Source: SKKY01 sp965228015 (GTDB taxonomy: Bacteria > Bacillota > Peptococcia > Peptococcales > SKKY01). From it: 64,000 nucleotides of DNA. The stretch lies in contig OZ245787.1 of NCBI GenBank assembly GCA_965228015.1, forward strand, positions 434,001-498,000. The letters are read 5' to 3'. Every line of letters starts with the position of its first letter. Positions within the stretch are counted from its first letter, which is position 1. Shown here piece after piece: positions 20,153-27,958 of this stretch. The notes under the pieces were generated by a model. That model made no database searches, was not told the DNA's origin, and worked only from the letters and a program-made list of their open reading frames with translations. The position numbers and the translations under genes are program-made.

Positions 20153-21247
20153 CCCGCAAATTCTCCAATCTTTCCAGCTTTATTATTAATATAAAGTATA
20201 TTCTCTCTATCCTTTAATAACACGATCCCCACAGAAGCTTGAGAGAAAAGATATCTTTCACTTCTTTCAGAAGCTTTTTCAGCAATATCTTCCCAAATTT
20301 TCCCATAACCATTTTCTTCAATAATTTTCCATGCTCCCTCTGTGGTAATTTCATTCATAACAGTATTAATTAATTCTGATGGAGCATTATGCCGGGCAAG
20401 GTGAGCTGCTAATATTTCCATTCTTGAATCAGATATTCTGTTATGAGTATAGAAGTTACCTCCTGCTACTTTTACAATTTTACCAATATGACCCCATAAA
20501 ATAATATTTTCAAAACCATTATCTAAAGCATGCTCCAGCATATAACCTATAAAATTGCTTGTGGTTACTATAGCATCTCTTGGAATTCCATATTTAACCG
20601 CAGAATCCATGCCAATATTTCCTGGTGTAAGAACTATAGCTTTATACCCAAGAGCTTTGGTTGTTTTAATCTGGGGGACAAGAGAAACCTTAAATGCTTC
20701 TTCAGACATTGGTTCTACAATACCAGTAGTACCTAGAATGGAAATCCCACTAATGATGCCTAAATGTGGATTAAGGGTTTTTTGCTAATTCCTCACCTTC
20801 AGGTACACTAATTTCAATAAAGAACTCCCTGTTTTCTTCAAAAAATTCCTGAAGATTTTCTATAATCATTTTTATTGGCCCAGGGTTAATTGCAGGTTCT
20901 CCCGGAGGGACAGAAAGTCCAGGTTTAGTTACCTTCCCAACACCTTTACCTGCAGTTAAAGTAACATCTGTAATTTTATTTGCATTATTTGATATCATTG
21001 CAGTAACAACTATGTCTTTTCTATGAGTGATATCCAGATCGTCTCCTGCATCTTTTTCAATAGTTACTTTGGCAATATTTTCACTTAATATTTCTATGTT
21101 TTTTACAGGTATTTCCAAATACCCACCTCTTGCTAACTTTACAGAAACCTTATCATGTTTTTCCTTATTTAATAAAACAAGAACAGTAGCTTTTGCTCCA
21201 ACTGCCGCGCATGTACCTGTTGTATATCCTTCTCTTAGCTCTTTCAT
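20134..21247 (-). pseudogene. cbiD: Cobalt-precorrin-5B C1-methyltransferase CbiD, one frameshift
   Basis: CbiD adds the C1 methyl group in the anaerobic pathway and is a marker for it. The N-terminal motif LREGYTTGTCAAVGAKA and the conserved GKGVGKVTKPGL and PPGEPAINPGPI are present. The second half has TPGNIGMDSAVKYGIP and NIILWGHIGKIVKVAGG. The frame is lost at six T (plus strand) at 20778-20783; a seventh rejoins EELAKK to TLNPHLGI. Corrected length is about 371 residues, as expected. The gene follows cobU by 5 bp. Confidence 0.92.
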
Positions 21248-21252
21248 TTGAT

Positions 21253-21819
21253 TTATATCCTTTCCAAAACAGGTTTAATTTTTAAAGGGATCCCTGCTGT
21301 TGTTAAAATTACCTGGTCACATTCTTCCCCAACAAATTGATTCATTCTTCCGCTAATATCACGAAAAACCCTTGCAAGGAAATTTTCAGGCACTATTCCC
21401 ATGCCAACTTCATTGGAAACAATAATTAATTCTTTATCTTCAGGAATTAGTTCTATAATTTTACTTACTTCCTTATATATATCATTCTCTTTTTTATCCA
21501 TAAATATTTCTTGATTATCACTTTCATAGTCATAATCTTGTAACATTAAATTTGTAATATATATTGTTAGACAGTCCATTAAGATTACATCATGGTCTTT
21601 TAGTATTCTTTCTAATAAAGAAGAAATACAGTAAGGTTCTTTATAGTTTGTCCAGATGCCCCTTCTTCTTTCCTGGTGTTTCTTAACTCTGTCAGCCATT
21701 TCCGAATCATAAATCTGAGCTGTTGCTATGTATGCAGGTTTAGTTGACTTACTTAAACAATAATTTTCTGCAAAAGTACTCTTCCCGCTTCTGGCTCCCC
21801 CAATAATCAAAGTAATCAT
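21253..21819 (-). CDS. cobU: Adenosylcobinamide kinase / guanylyltransferase CobU
   Basis: CobU phosphorylates adenosylcobinamide and adds GMP. The 188-residue protein begins with the P-loop LIIGGARSGKSTFAENY, has HQERRRGIWTNYKEP with the guanylylated histidine region, and the segment IIVSNEVGMGIVPE. It is the first gene of the cobalamin operon, preceded by GGAGG and by a predicted promoter overlapping the end of the PHP gene. It is intact. Confidence 0.95.
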   Translation of the reverse strand: MITLIIGGARSGKSTFAENYCLSKSTKPAYIATAQIYDSEMADRVKKHQERRRGIWTNYKEPYCISSLLERILKDHDVILMDCLTIYITNLMLQDYDYESDNQEIFMDKKENDIYKEVSKIIELIPEDKELIIVSNEVGMGIVPENFLARVFRDISGRMNQFVGEECDQVILTTAGIPLKIKPVLERI

Positions 21820-21872
21820 AATACCTCCATTAAATTAAAAAAAGAAAAAATTCTTTAGCAGAACTAAAAAAT

Positions 21873-21901
21873 TTTATAATTCCCTTAGATAATCTTAACA
21901 A
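21873..21901 (-). promoter_or_regulatory. Predicted promoter of the cobalamin operon
   Basis: On the minus strand TTGTTA (21896-21901) and TATAAA (21873-21878) are separated by 17 bp. The -35 overlaps the stop codon of the PHP gene. The leader is under 50 nt, so a cobalamin riboswitch cannot lie between this promoter and cobU. Confidence 0.55.
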
Positions 21902-22734
21902 TTTTGATATACAGGGTCAAGATTACCTCTTTTCATCTTTTTCATCATTAATATGTTTTCATAAGGAAGTTTGAAATAATTTAAGCATTTATAATTCTTA
22001 TCACCATGCCAGTCGGTTCCCCCAGTCATAATCAGGTTGTTTTTTTGAGCATAGTTATAAAAATAATCAATTAATGTTAAATTATGATCCGGGTGCCACA
22101 CTTCAATTCCTTCAATCCCCAGGGAAATTATTTCATCCAGCTGCGTATTTAAAAATGAAACCCCTGGATGAGCTAAAACCGGAATACCTTGAGCTTTTTT
22201 GATAATAGAAACTGCCTGTGATACACTAACTTTTTTCCTGGATATATAACCTACTGTACCTTTACTTAAATATTTAAGAAATGCTTCTCGCCTTGTTTTA
22301 ACATACCCTTTTTCAATGAGGATATCCGCAATATGAGGTCTTCCCAAGACCCCATGATCTGTTTCTTTGTCAAGAATAATATCTTTAAAAACCAGACCTT
22401 CTCTTTCAAGCTTTTCTATAATCCTGTTAGCTCTGTTATATCTGTTTTCTTTAAAACTTTTTAGATGTTTAATTAACTCCGGGCATTTATGATTTATATA
22501 GTAGCCTAAAATATGAACCTCTCTGTTTTCAAATTCTGTACTGATTTCTATCCCTGGAATAAACTCTAAAGAATGTTTTTTTGCTTCATAGGCTCCTTCA
22601 TCTATTCCATCAACAGTGTCATGATCTGTAAGAGCAAAAATTCTAACTCCGTTTAAGCTTAGGGTATTAGTTATTTCTTTTATTGAAAGTACACCATCTG
22701 AATACTTAGAATGAATATGCAAATCAACTCTCAT
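21895..22734 (-). CDS. PHP domain phosphoesterase (nucleoside bisphosphatase-like)
   Basis: The 279-residue protein belongs to the PHP family of metal-dependent phosphoesterases, close to YciV/RnaM-type enzymes that act on 3',5'-nucleotides. Metal ligands are visible in MRVDLHIHSKYSDG, ALTDHDTVDGIDE, PGIEISTEF, LAHPGVSF and GGTDWHGD. No DNA polymerase domain is attached. The start ATG at 22734 follows AAGGAGGG. The gene lies downstream of spoVS, separated from it by a hairpin. The exact substrate is inferred from the family. Confidence 0.85.
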   Translation of the reverse strand: MRVDLHIHSKYSDGVLSIKEITNTLSLNGVRIFALTDHDTVDGIDEGAYEAKKHSLEFIPGIEISTEFENREVHILGYYINHKCPELIKHLKSFKENRYNRANRIIEKLEREGLVFKDIILDKETDHGVLGRPHIADILIEKGYVKTRREAFLKYLSKGTVGYISRKKVSVSQAVSIIKKAQGIPVLAHPGVSFLNTQLDEIISLGIEGIEVWHPDHNLTLIDYFYNYAQKNNLIMTGGTDWHGDKNYKCLNYFKLPYENILMMKKMKRGNLDPVYQNC

Positions 22735-22755
22735 ACTAATCCCTCCTTAAAAGAA

Positions 22756-22782
22756 GACCTGCTATTAAGTTAATAGCAGGTC
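22756..22782 (-). terminator. Hairpin between spoVS and the PHP gene, probable terminator
   Basis: GACCTGCTATTA (22756-22767) and TAATAGCAGGTC (22771-22782) form a perfect 12-bp stem with a 3-base loop. On the minus strand it is followed by TTCTTTT, a modest T-run, so termination may be partial. Part of the stem sequence recurs in the spoVS 3' end (22806-22823). Confidence 0.65.
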
Positions 22783-22791
22783 AAAAACAAA

Positions 22792-23052
22792 TTATCTTAC
22801 TTCTACTATTAACTTAATAGCAGTTCTTTCTTCACCATCAATTACAATGTCAGTAAAAGCAGGAATACAAATTAGATCGATTCCGCTCGGGGCAACAAAT
22901 CCTCTTGCTATCGCAATTGCTTTAATTGATTGGTTTAATGCTCCCGCTCCTATTGCCTGTATCTCCGCTGAACCTTTTTCTCTAATAGTTCCAGCCAGAG
23001 CACCTGCTACAGAATTTGGATTAGACTTTGCTGAGACCTTCAAAACTTCCAT
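22792..23052 (-). CDS. spoVS: Stage V sporulation protein S
   Basis: SpoVS is a small nucleic-acid-binding (Alba-like) protein that affects septation and spore coat development in Bacillus. The 86-residue protein shows the highly conserved sequence EVLKVSAKSNPNSVAGALAG and IQAIGAGALNQSIKAIAIAR. The ATG at 23050-23052 is chosen because GGGGAGGT lies just upstream and because it gives the standard family length. It follows ymdB and is downstream of rny, the usual order in clostridia. The gene is intact. Confidence 0.96.
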   Translation of the reverse strand: MEVLKVSAKSNPNSVAGALAGTIREKGSAEIQAIGAGALNQSIKAIAIARGFVAPSGIDLICIPAFTDIVIDGEERTAIKLIVEVR

Positions 23053-23071
23053 GCAACAACTACCTCCCCAT

Positions 23072-23836
23072 TTAATAATATTTATGGTTAATTCTATTAA
23101 TAAAAATACAACTACCCAAAGTATCAAATTCCATTTCCAAACCATTAACCATAAGATCCTCATCAGAAACTTCAAATCTTACTGGCATCTTAGTCAAAAA
23201 TCTCTTTATTGCTATATCCTTTTTTATACCCAATACAGAATTATTTGAACCACACATTCCTGCATCGGTAATATATGCAGTTTTATTATTTAATATTTCT
23301 TCATCCGCTGTTTGAACATGAGTATGTGTTCCAATTACAGCAGAGACTTTTCCAGCGAGGAAATGACCGATTGCTTTTTTTTCGGAAGTAGCCTCTCCAT
23401 GTATATCTACAATAATTATTGAATTTTTTTCAATTTCATTTAAAACTTTCTCTACGCTTTGAAAGGGAGGATACAAATTATCAAGGAATACAGTGCCTAA
23501 AAGATTTATTACCCAAATTTTTTTATTATTAAAAGAAAAGGAACGGATTCCTTTTCCAAGGGTTCCTGGAGGATAATTTAACGGCCTTACAAACCTTGAG
23601 TCATCTGCTATTTTCTCAAATCCCTTATTGTCCCAGGTATGATTCCCCATTGTTATTGCTTTAATACCTAATGAAAATAATATATCAGAATCATTTTTAT
23701 TAATACCTTTGCCTCCAGTGACATTCTCACCATTTGCAATAATAAAATCATATTTTTCTTTATTCTTTTCCAAAAACATTTCTACTGCTGACACTCCAGG
23801 CTTGCCTACAATATCACCTAAAAATAATACTCTCAA
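23072..23836 (-). CDS. ymdB: YmdB family metallophosphoesterase
   Basis: YmdB-type enzymes are calcineurin-like phosphoesterases; in Bacillus subtilis YmdB hydrolyses cyclic nucleotides and affects biofilm and motility choice. Metal-binding motifs are present in FLGDIVGKPG, ANGENVTGGKG, TMGNHTWDN and GTHTHVQTADE. Length is 254 residues, close to the family norm. The start is a TTG at 23836. The position directly after rny and before spoVS is conserved in Firmicutes. It is intact. Confidence 0.94.
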   Translation of the reverse strand: MRVLFLGDIVGKPGVSAVEMFLEKNKEKYDFIIANGENVTGGKGINKNDSDILFSLGIKAITMGNHTWDNKGFEKIADDSRFVRPLNYPPGTLGKGIRSFSFNNKKIWVINLLGTVFLDNLYPPFQSVEKVLNEIEKNSIIIVDIHGEATSEKKAIGHFLAGKVSAVIGTHTHVQTADEEILNNKTAYITDAGMCGSNNSVLGIKKDIAIKRFLTKMPVRFEVSDEDLMVNGLEMEFDTLGSCIFINRINHKYY

Positions 23837-23918
23837 ATTTTTACCATCCCGTTTTTTTATTCTTTAACTATAACTACAATAATAATATAAATCTATAATA
23901 TTTCAAGTAAACAAGAAA

Positions 23919-23938
23919 AACGACCCCGAAGGATCGTT
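23919..23938 (-). terminator. Intrinsic terminator after rny
   Basis: On the minus strand AACGATCC, loop TTC, GGGGTCGTT form an 8-bp stem (one G-U) followed by TTTTC. It lies directly after the rny stop (23946), so ymdB-spoVS transcription either reads through or has its own start. Confidence 0.8.
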
Positions 23939-23945
23939 TATAATC

Positions 23946-25475
23946 TTATTTAGCGTATTCAACTGCCCTTGTTTCCCTTATTACAACAACTTTAATTTGT
24001 CCAGGGTACTCAAGGTTCTTTTCAACTTCTTTTACGATATTTCTTGAAAGAAGTACTGATTCATCATCTGATATTTTCTCTGGTTTAACAATAATACGAA
24101 CTTCTCTGCCAGCTTGAATTGCAAAAGATTTTTCAACTCCATCAAAGGAATTTGAAATTTCCTCAAGTTTTTCAAGACGCTTAAGATAAGTTTCAAGAGT
24201 TTCTCTTCTGGCACCAGGTCTTGCAGCAGAAATAGCATCAGCTGATGCAACAAGCACAGCCTCAACACTCATAAAGTCTACATCACCATGGTGAGCTTCT
24301 ATAGAGTTAACAACCAGTGGATTCTCATTATATTTTCTAGCGATATCTGCACCTATAGTAGCATGGGAGCCTTCAACCTCATGGTCGACAGCTTTGCCCA
24401 GATCATGTAAAAAACCTGCTCTTTTTGCAAGTGTTACATCAAGCCCCATTTGACCAGCCATAAGACCTGCCAAATGTGAAACTTCTACAGTATGTTTTAA
24501 TACATTTTGTCCATAACTTGTACGATACTTAAGTCTGCCAATCAGCTTAATTATTTCAGGGTGTAGACCATGAACCCCAGTCTCGAAAGTAGCTTGTTCT
24601 CCAGCTTCTCTCATTGTCTGATGAACTTCTTTGGTAGCTTTTTCTACCATTTCTTCAATTCTTGCAGGGTGAATACGTCCATCCTGAATTAGTCTTTCTA
24701 AAGTAATACGGGCAATTTCTCTTCTTATTGGATCAAAACCTGATAAAATAACTGCTTCAGGTGTATCATCAATAATCAATTCAATACCTGTTAAAGTTTC
24801 AAGAGTCCTGATGTTTCTTCCTTCACGACCAATAATACGGCCTTTCATTTCATCATTAGGAAGATCTACAACTGAAACTGTACTTTCTGCAACATGGTCA
24901 GCAGCACATCTTTGAATTGCCATAGAAATAATTTCTCTGGCTTTTTTATCAGCTGTTTCTTTAGCCTGAGCCTCAGTTTCTTTAATCATTATTACTGTTT
25001 CATGTCTGATTTTGTCTTCAATCTTTGTTAATAAAAAATTTCTGGCTTCATCAAAAGTTAAATTAGCCACTTTCTCTAATTCAAGTAACTGTTGTCCCTT
25101 AAGAGCTTCAGTTTCTTCTTTAATTACAAGAATAGCTTTTTCTTCCCTTTGAATATCTTCTTCTTTCTTTTCAAGAGATTCAATTTTTCTTTCAATTGAT
25201 TCTTCTTTTTGAATTAAACGTTTTTCATTTTTTTGAAGTTCATTTCTTCTTTCTTTTACTTCACGTTCAATATCATTTCTCATGCGAAAAACTTCATCTT
25301 TTGCTTCCAAAATTGTTTCTTTTTTCTTGGATTCAGCATCTTTTTCAGCAGCACTAACTATTCTTACCGCTTCTTGTTCAGCTGATTTTATTTTCGATTC
25401 AGCGATTGTTCTTCTAACGAAATAACCAATCCCAAGAGCAACAAGGAATACTATTGCATTTATCAAAATATCCAT
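23946..25475 (-). CDS. rny: Ribonuclease Y
   Basis: RNase Y is the membrane-anchored endonuclease that starts mRNA decay in many Firmicutes. The 509-residue protein has an N-terminal membrane helix (LINAIVFLVALGIGYFV), a long coiled coil to about residue 200, a KH domain (IGREGRNIRTLETLTGIEL) and an HD domain (GFLHDLGKAVDHEVEGSHA). The ATG at 25473-25475 is chosen because AAAGAGGTG precedes it and the helix starts there. An upstream in-frame extension to a GTG at 25586 crosses a terminator hairpin and is unlikely to be translated. Originally it was next to recX; insertion sequences now separate them. Confidence 0.95.
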   Translation of the reverse strand: MDILINAIVFLVALGIGYFVRRTIAESKIKSAEQEAVRIVSAAEKDAESKKKETILEAKDEVFRMRNDIEREVKERRNELQKNEKRLIQKEESIERKIESLEKKEEDIQREEKAILVIKEETEALKGQQLLELEKVANLTFDEARNFLLTKIEDKIRHETVIMIKETEAQAKETADKKAREIISMAIQRCAADHVAESTVSVVDLPNDEMKGRIIGREGRNIRTLETLTGIELIIDDTPEAVILSGFDPIRREIARITLERLIQDGRIHPARIEEMVEKATKEVHQTMREAGEQATFETGVHGLHPEIIKLIGRLKYRTSYGQNVLKHTVEVSHLAGLMAGQMGLDVTLAKRAGFLHDLGKAVDHEVEGSHATIGADIARKYNENPLVVNSIEAHHGDVDFMSVEAVLVASADAISAARPGARRETLETYLKRLEKLEEISNSFDGVEKSFAIQAGREVRIIVKPEKISDDESVLLSRNIVKEVEKNLEYPGQIKVVVIRETRAVEYAK

Positions 25476-25538
25476 AAAACCATTAATCACCTCTTTCCAT
25501 TTACATTTTCTCTTTCCATATTTAATTAAATTTTTCAT

Positions 25539-25563
25539 AAAAAAAGTCGAGCATACTCGACTT
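25539..25563 (-). terminator. Terminator-like hairpin in the rny leader
   Basis: On the minus strand AAGTCGAG, loop TATG, CTCGACTT is followed by seven T, a strong intrinsic terminator, only about 65 bp before the rny start codon. Either it ends recA-recX transcripts, or it works as an attenuator for a promoter just upstream (25612-25642). Confidence 0.75.
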
Positions 25564-25611
25564 AAAGAAATTACAAAAATACCCACGGTTCTAATGATAA
25601 ATTTTTATAAA

Positions 25612-25642
25612 ATAATATTAAAATATTATATTTAATAGTCAA
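25612..25642 (-). promoter_or_regulatory. Predicted promoter upstream of the rny leader hairpin
   Basis: On the minus strand TTGACT (25637-25642) is followed 19 bp later by TATTAT (25612-25617). The spacing is long and the area is very AT-rich, so this is tentative. No better promoter was seen between the hairpin and the rny start. The 25587-25743 stretch holds no gene apart from the ancestral recX end (stop at 25733-25735). Confidence 0.35.
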
Positions 25643-25743
25643 ATTTTTAAAATTTATATATATAAAACTCGTAAAAGTTAGTAATTTCTAAAAAGTATAC
25701 CTTCGTAATTTTAATTCTTTATATATATATTGTCAAGAATGGT

Positions 25744-25752
25744 AGCCTTCTG
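25744..25752. repeat. 9-bp target site duplication of ISLre2, left copy
   Basis: AGCCTTCTG directly abuts the left end of the ISLre2 remnant and is repeated at 27479-27487 on the other side. Nine base pairs is the usual duplication length for the ISLre2 family. Confidence 0.88.
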
Positions 25753-25900
25753 GATCGTGTCAATTAATTATGGGTTTTAAAAGAATAAAAAAACCCCTTG
25801 TATGTATTACGTGCTAAATCGCACTCGCTATCCTTTTAAACAATTCTCTTTTCCAAGTTCTGTAATGGTCAAGCATCTTTGTAACACTAAGTACGGAAAA

Positions 25901-26758
25901 TCAGTTTATATTTCGTGCTTCAAATGGAGTCAGCCCTCCATTGTATGAATGAGGTCGAATGTGGTTGTACCACACATAAACATATTTATTGATAGCTTCA
26001 TCTAATTGTAGGTCGGTTTCAAATTTTTGGTAGTAAATAAGCTCTGACTTAAGTGATTTATAAAATCTCTCCATTGGAGCGTTATCATATGGGCAACCTG
26101 TTTTACTCATGCTTTGCCTTATTCCTTGGCTTTTGCAGTACTCTACGAAAGCCCATGAGGTGAACTGTACCCTCTGATCTGAATGTAAGACTAACCCTTC
26201 ATCTGGGCTCTCTCTTTCAAGAGTTTTAGACAAGGCTTCTATTGCCAGATCTGAGTTGATTCATTTTGAGTTAACCGTTGCTATCGCTTCCCTTTTTGCT
26301 AAATCTATAATAGTACAATTATAACGCATTTTACCGTTTGTTAATCTTATATAGGTGAAATCAGTACACCATACTTTATTTCTTTCTGTGACAGAGAAAT
26401 TTTGATTAAGAATATTGGGAAATACTTTGTTCTTTTTACCTTTTACATATTTGGGCCTTTTTCTTACAGTGATTGCATGCAGGTTTAATTCCTTGTTCAT
26501 ATACTTATGTGCTGTTGTCTTACCAATAAATATATTTTGCCTTGCAAGAAAAGCGACCATCCACCTATGGCCGATAATGCGTCCATTATTGTAATAAATA
26601 CTTTTTATGTTTTCTTGAACTTTAGCCTTTCCCTCACGATACGTGGATTTTCTGTTCTTTAAGTAATTGTAGTACACATTCGGAGAGAGGTTGAACTTGC
26701 GGCACAACCAGCGCAATCCAAACTCAAGTTTATAGGCATCAATGAACCGATATACCAC
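25901..26758 (-). pseudogene. IS3-family transposase orfB with an internal TGA
   Basis: OrfB is the DDE integrase-type catalytic subunit. The helical N-terminal part includes LRWLCRKFNLSPNVYYNYL. The first catalytic aspartate is in VWCTDFTYIRL, the second in LHSDQ and the glutamate in DNAPMERFYKSL. An in-frame TGA at 26261-26263, between VNSK and INSDLAIEAL, splits the protein between the first two catalytic residues. The reading frame continues unchanged after it. The glycine after SDQ is replaced by Arg in this copy only. Confidence 0.88.
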
Positions 26759-27041
26759 TAATCGATTTCCTTTGCGAAGAATGCTGCTGCTTTTTTAGGA
26801 AGTCATTTTCCTTTTGAAGTTCCATAAGCTTCTTGTTAAGCGCTCTATATTTCTCTGGTGATATTGCATTTTCTTTATTTTGTGGTTTTGTGTAATGACA
26901 TTCTTCGCTGTATTTTTTTATCCATCCGGACATTGTTGATTTTGATACACCGTAGGTTGCAAAAAGATCACCAAGGCTTTTGCTTTTTAGATATTCATGT
27001 ACAACCTCCTTCTTGAATTCTAAATCGTAACGTTTGCTCAT
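26739..27041 (-). CDS. IS3-family orfA (helix-turn-helix protein)
   Basis: The 100-residue protein carries the IS3/IS150 orfA helix-turn-helix (LKSKSLGDLFATYGVSKSTM) and a C-terminal leucine/lysine-rich helix. It recognises element ends with orfB. Its end overlaps orfB by 20 bp. The slippery sequence AAAAAAG lies at 26790-26796 (minus strand), but a -1 shift there meets a stop before orfB. The start follows GGAGG. It is intact in this copy, whereas the copy at 30600 is frameshifted. Confidence 0.85.
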   Translation of the reverse strand: MSKRYDLEFKKEVVHEYLKSKSLGDLFATYGVSKSTMSGWIKKYSEECHYTKPQNKENAISPEKYRALNKKLMELQKENDFLKKQQHSSQRKSISGISVH

Positions 27042-27109
27042 TTTGTAATCCTCCTAGTTCGGGTTTATTATATATTATCCGTACTAGGTGTTACAACAAG
27101 ACTATACCA

Positions 27110-27376
27110 TTACACTTCACCAAATATCGTCGCCAAACTTTTCTTCGACTTTGTTTCCTTTATTTTCCAGCCTCTTTTTCTTACACAATCTTTTTTAACT
27201 AAAATATCTACAGTTTCAAGTGCTTTTTCCGTAATTGCAACCCCAACTTCATCCAGCATTTTTTTGGTTTTTAAAATGAATTCAGATATATTATTTCCCT
27301 CAATTAAAGTTGTTTCCATATTTTCTGCTATTTCTTTACTGATTTTAGTTGCAATTTCATGTATAATATTATTCAT
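27110..27376 (-). pseudogene. ISLre2-family transposase, N-terminal fragment
   Basis: The first 86 residues match the N-terminus of ISLre2 (UPF0236) transposases: start MNNIIHEIATKISKEIAENM, then RGWKIKETKSKKSLATIFG. Translation stops immediately in the IS3 terminal repeat (27110-27114). The rest of the gene is missing. A short C-terminal remnant may survive on the other side of the IS3 (about 25815-25858). The gene is preceded by AAAGGAGAA and by the element end. Confidence 0.88.
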
Positions 27377-27473
27377 TAGAGTTTCTCCTTTTTTGCGATT
27401 TGGTTTAGCGATTTAATTGTAACATAAGGAGTTGCTCTAATATTTTTTGTTTTTTACCCATAATTATTTTACA

Positions 27474-27950
27474 CTAACAGCCTTCTGATTCTTTATGAAG
27501 CTTAAGGATAACACTTCTGACCAAACTTCCGGGGAAACCTTTTCTTAGAATAAAATTACAAATAGATGATAGCTCTTTATCTGAAAGTTTTTCTTTGTTG
27601 GGGGTTTTTTTAAGATATATCTGTATTATTTTCTCTCTTTCTTTTTCAATACTAAAAAATGAATTGATTTTTTCTTCAATTAAATCTTTAGGTATACCTT
27701 TTTTTAATAAATCATTTTTTATTTTGTACCTTCCCTGGTTTGAGAAATTATATTTATCTCTAATCCAATATTCGGCAAATTCTGAATCATTAATATATTT
27801 ATATTCTTTTAATTTCTCTGTTGTATATGAAATATCTGCTTCGGATATTTTTTTCCGAAGCAGATAATCTTTTATTTCTTTTTCAGTACGTATTTTATAG
27901 CCAAGATATTTTAAGGCTATACTCATCGCTCTATCTTTATTTTTATTCAT
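27474..27950 (-). CDS. recX: Regulatory protein RecX, C-terminus altered by ISLre2
   Basis: RecX binds RecA filaments and limits recombinase activity. The 158-residue helical protein shows the family features: ALKYLGYKIRTEKEIKDYL near the start and YWIRDKYNFSNQGRYKIKNDLL in the middle. It begins 8 bp after the recA stop, so it is coupled to recA. The final Cys and the TAG stop (27474-27476) come from the end of the ISLre2 element. Across the 9-bp duplication the ancestral reading was ESEGYHS followed by TGA at 25733-25735, so only the last three residues changed. Confidence 0.93.
   Translation of the reverse strand: MNKNKDRAMSIALKYLGYKIRTEKEIKDYLLRKKISEADISYTTEKLKEYKYINDSEFAEYWIRDKYNFSNQGRYKIKNDLLKKGIPKDLIEEKINSFFSIEKEREKIIQIYLKKTPNKEKLSDKELSSICNFILRKGFPGSLVRSVILKLHKESEGC
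27479..27487. repeat. 9-bp target site duplication of ISLre2, right copy
   Basis: AGCCTTCTG, identical to 25744-25752. It is part of the recX coding sequence (codons for SEG). Confidence 0.88.
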
Positions 27951-27958
27951 AATTTAAA

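Larger units (their letters stand above)
25861..27114 (-). mobile_element. IS3-family insertion sequence (copy 2)
   Basis: The element is 1254 bp with imperfect terminal inverted repeats beginning TGTAATGGT and sharing GTAACAC and AGTACGGA further in. It has orfA and orfB in the IS3 arrangement. No matching target duplication is seen (TTC on the left, CTT on the right), which fits an insertion followed by an adjacent deletion of the ISLre2 host element. It is nearly identical to the copy at 29665-30918. Confidence 0.92.
25753..27478 (-). mobile_element. ISLre2-family element, internally deleted and carrying an IS3 insertion
   Basis: The two ends are inverted repeats matching at 18 of 22 positions (25753-25774 and 27457-27478, both containing AATTATGGG when read inward) and are flanked by a 9-bp direct repeat AGCCTTCTG. 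Inside are the N-terminal part of an ISLre2 (UPF0236) transposase gene at the right, about 108 bp at the left end, and an IS3 element (25861-27114) in between. A normal ISLre2 is about 1.5 kb, so roughly 1 kb of its interior has been lost. The element lies in the last codons of recX. Confidence 0.87.

Noticed and set aside
21847..21875. AT-rich hairpin with T-run before cobU as a possible attenuator
   Set aside because: The first arm overlaps the predicted -10 and transcription start, so the full stem would not be transcribed from that promoter.
21820..21894. Cobalamin riboswitch upstream of the cobalamin operon
   Set aside because: The gap to the PHP gene is only about 75 bp, far too short for the riboswitch, and no B12 box-like sequence was seen.
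25587..25743. Extra small gene between rny and the ISLre2 element
   Set aside because: The stretch is extremely AT-rich, with no ribosome site or sustained frame; it is explained as the old recX end plus the rny promoter and leader.
26261..26263. TGA read as a sense codon (alternative genetic code)
   Set aside because: TGA is the genuine stop in many well-formed genes here, including several ATGA overlaps in the cobalamin and opu operons.
26790..26796. AAAAAAG slippery site in IS3 orfA as a -1 programmed frameshift
   Set aside because: After a -1 shift the frame reaches a stop within about ten codons and does not enter orfB, so the classical fusion is not supported in these copies.
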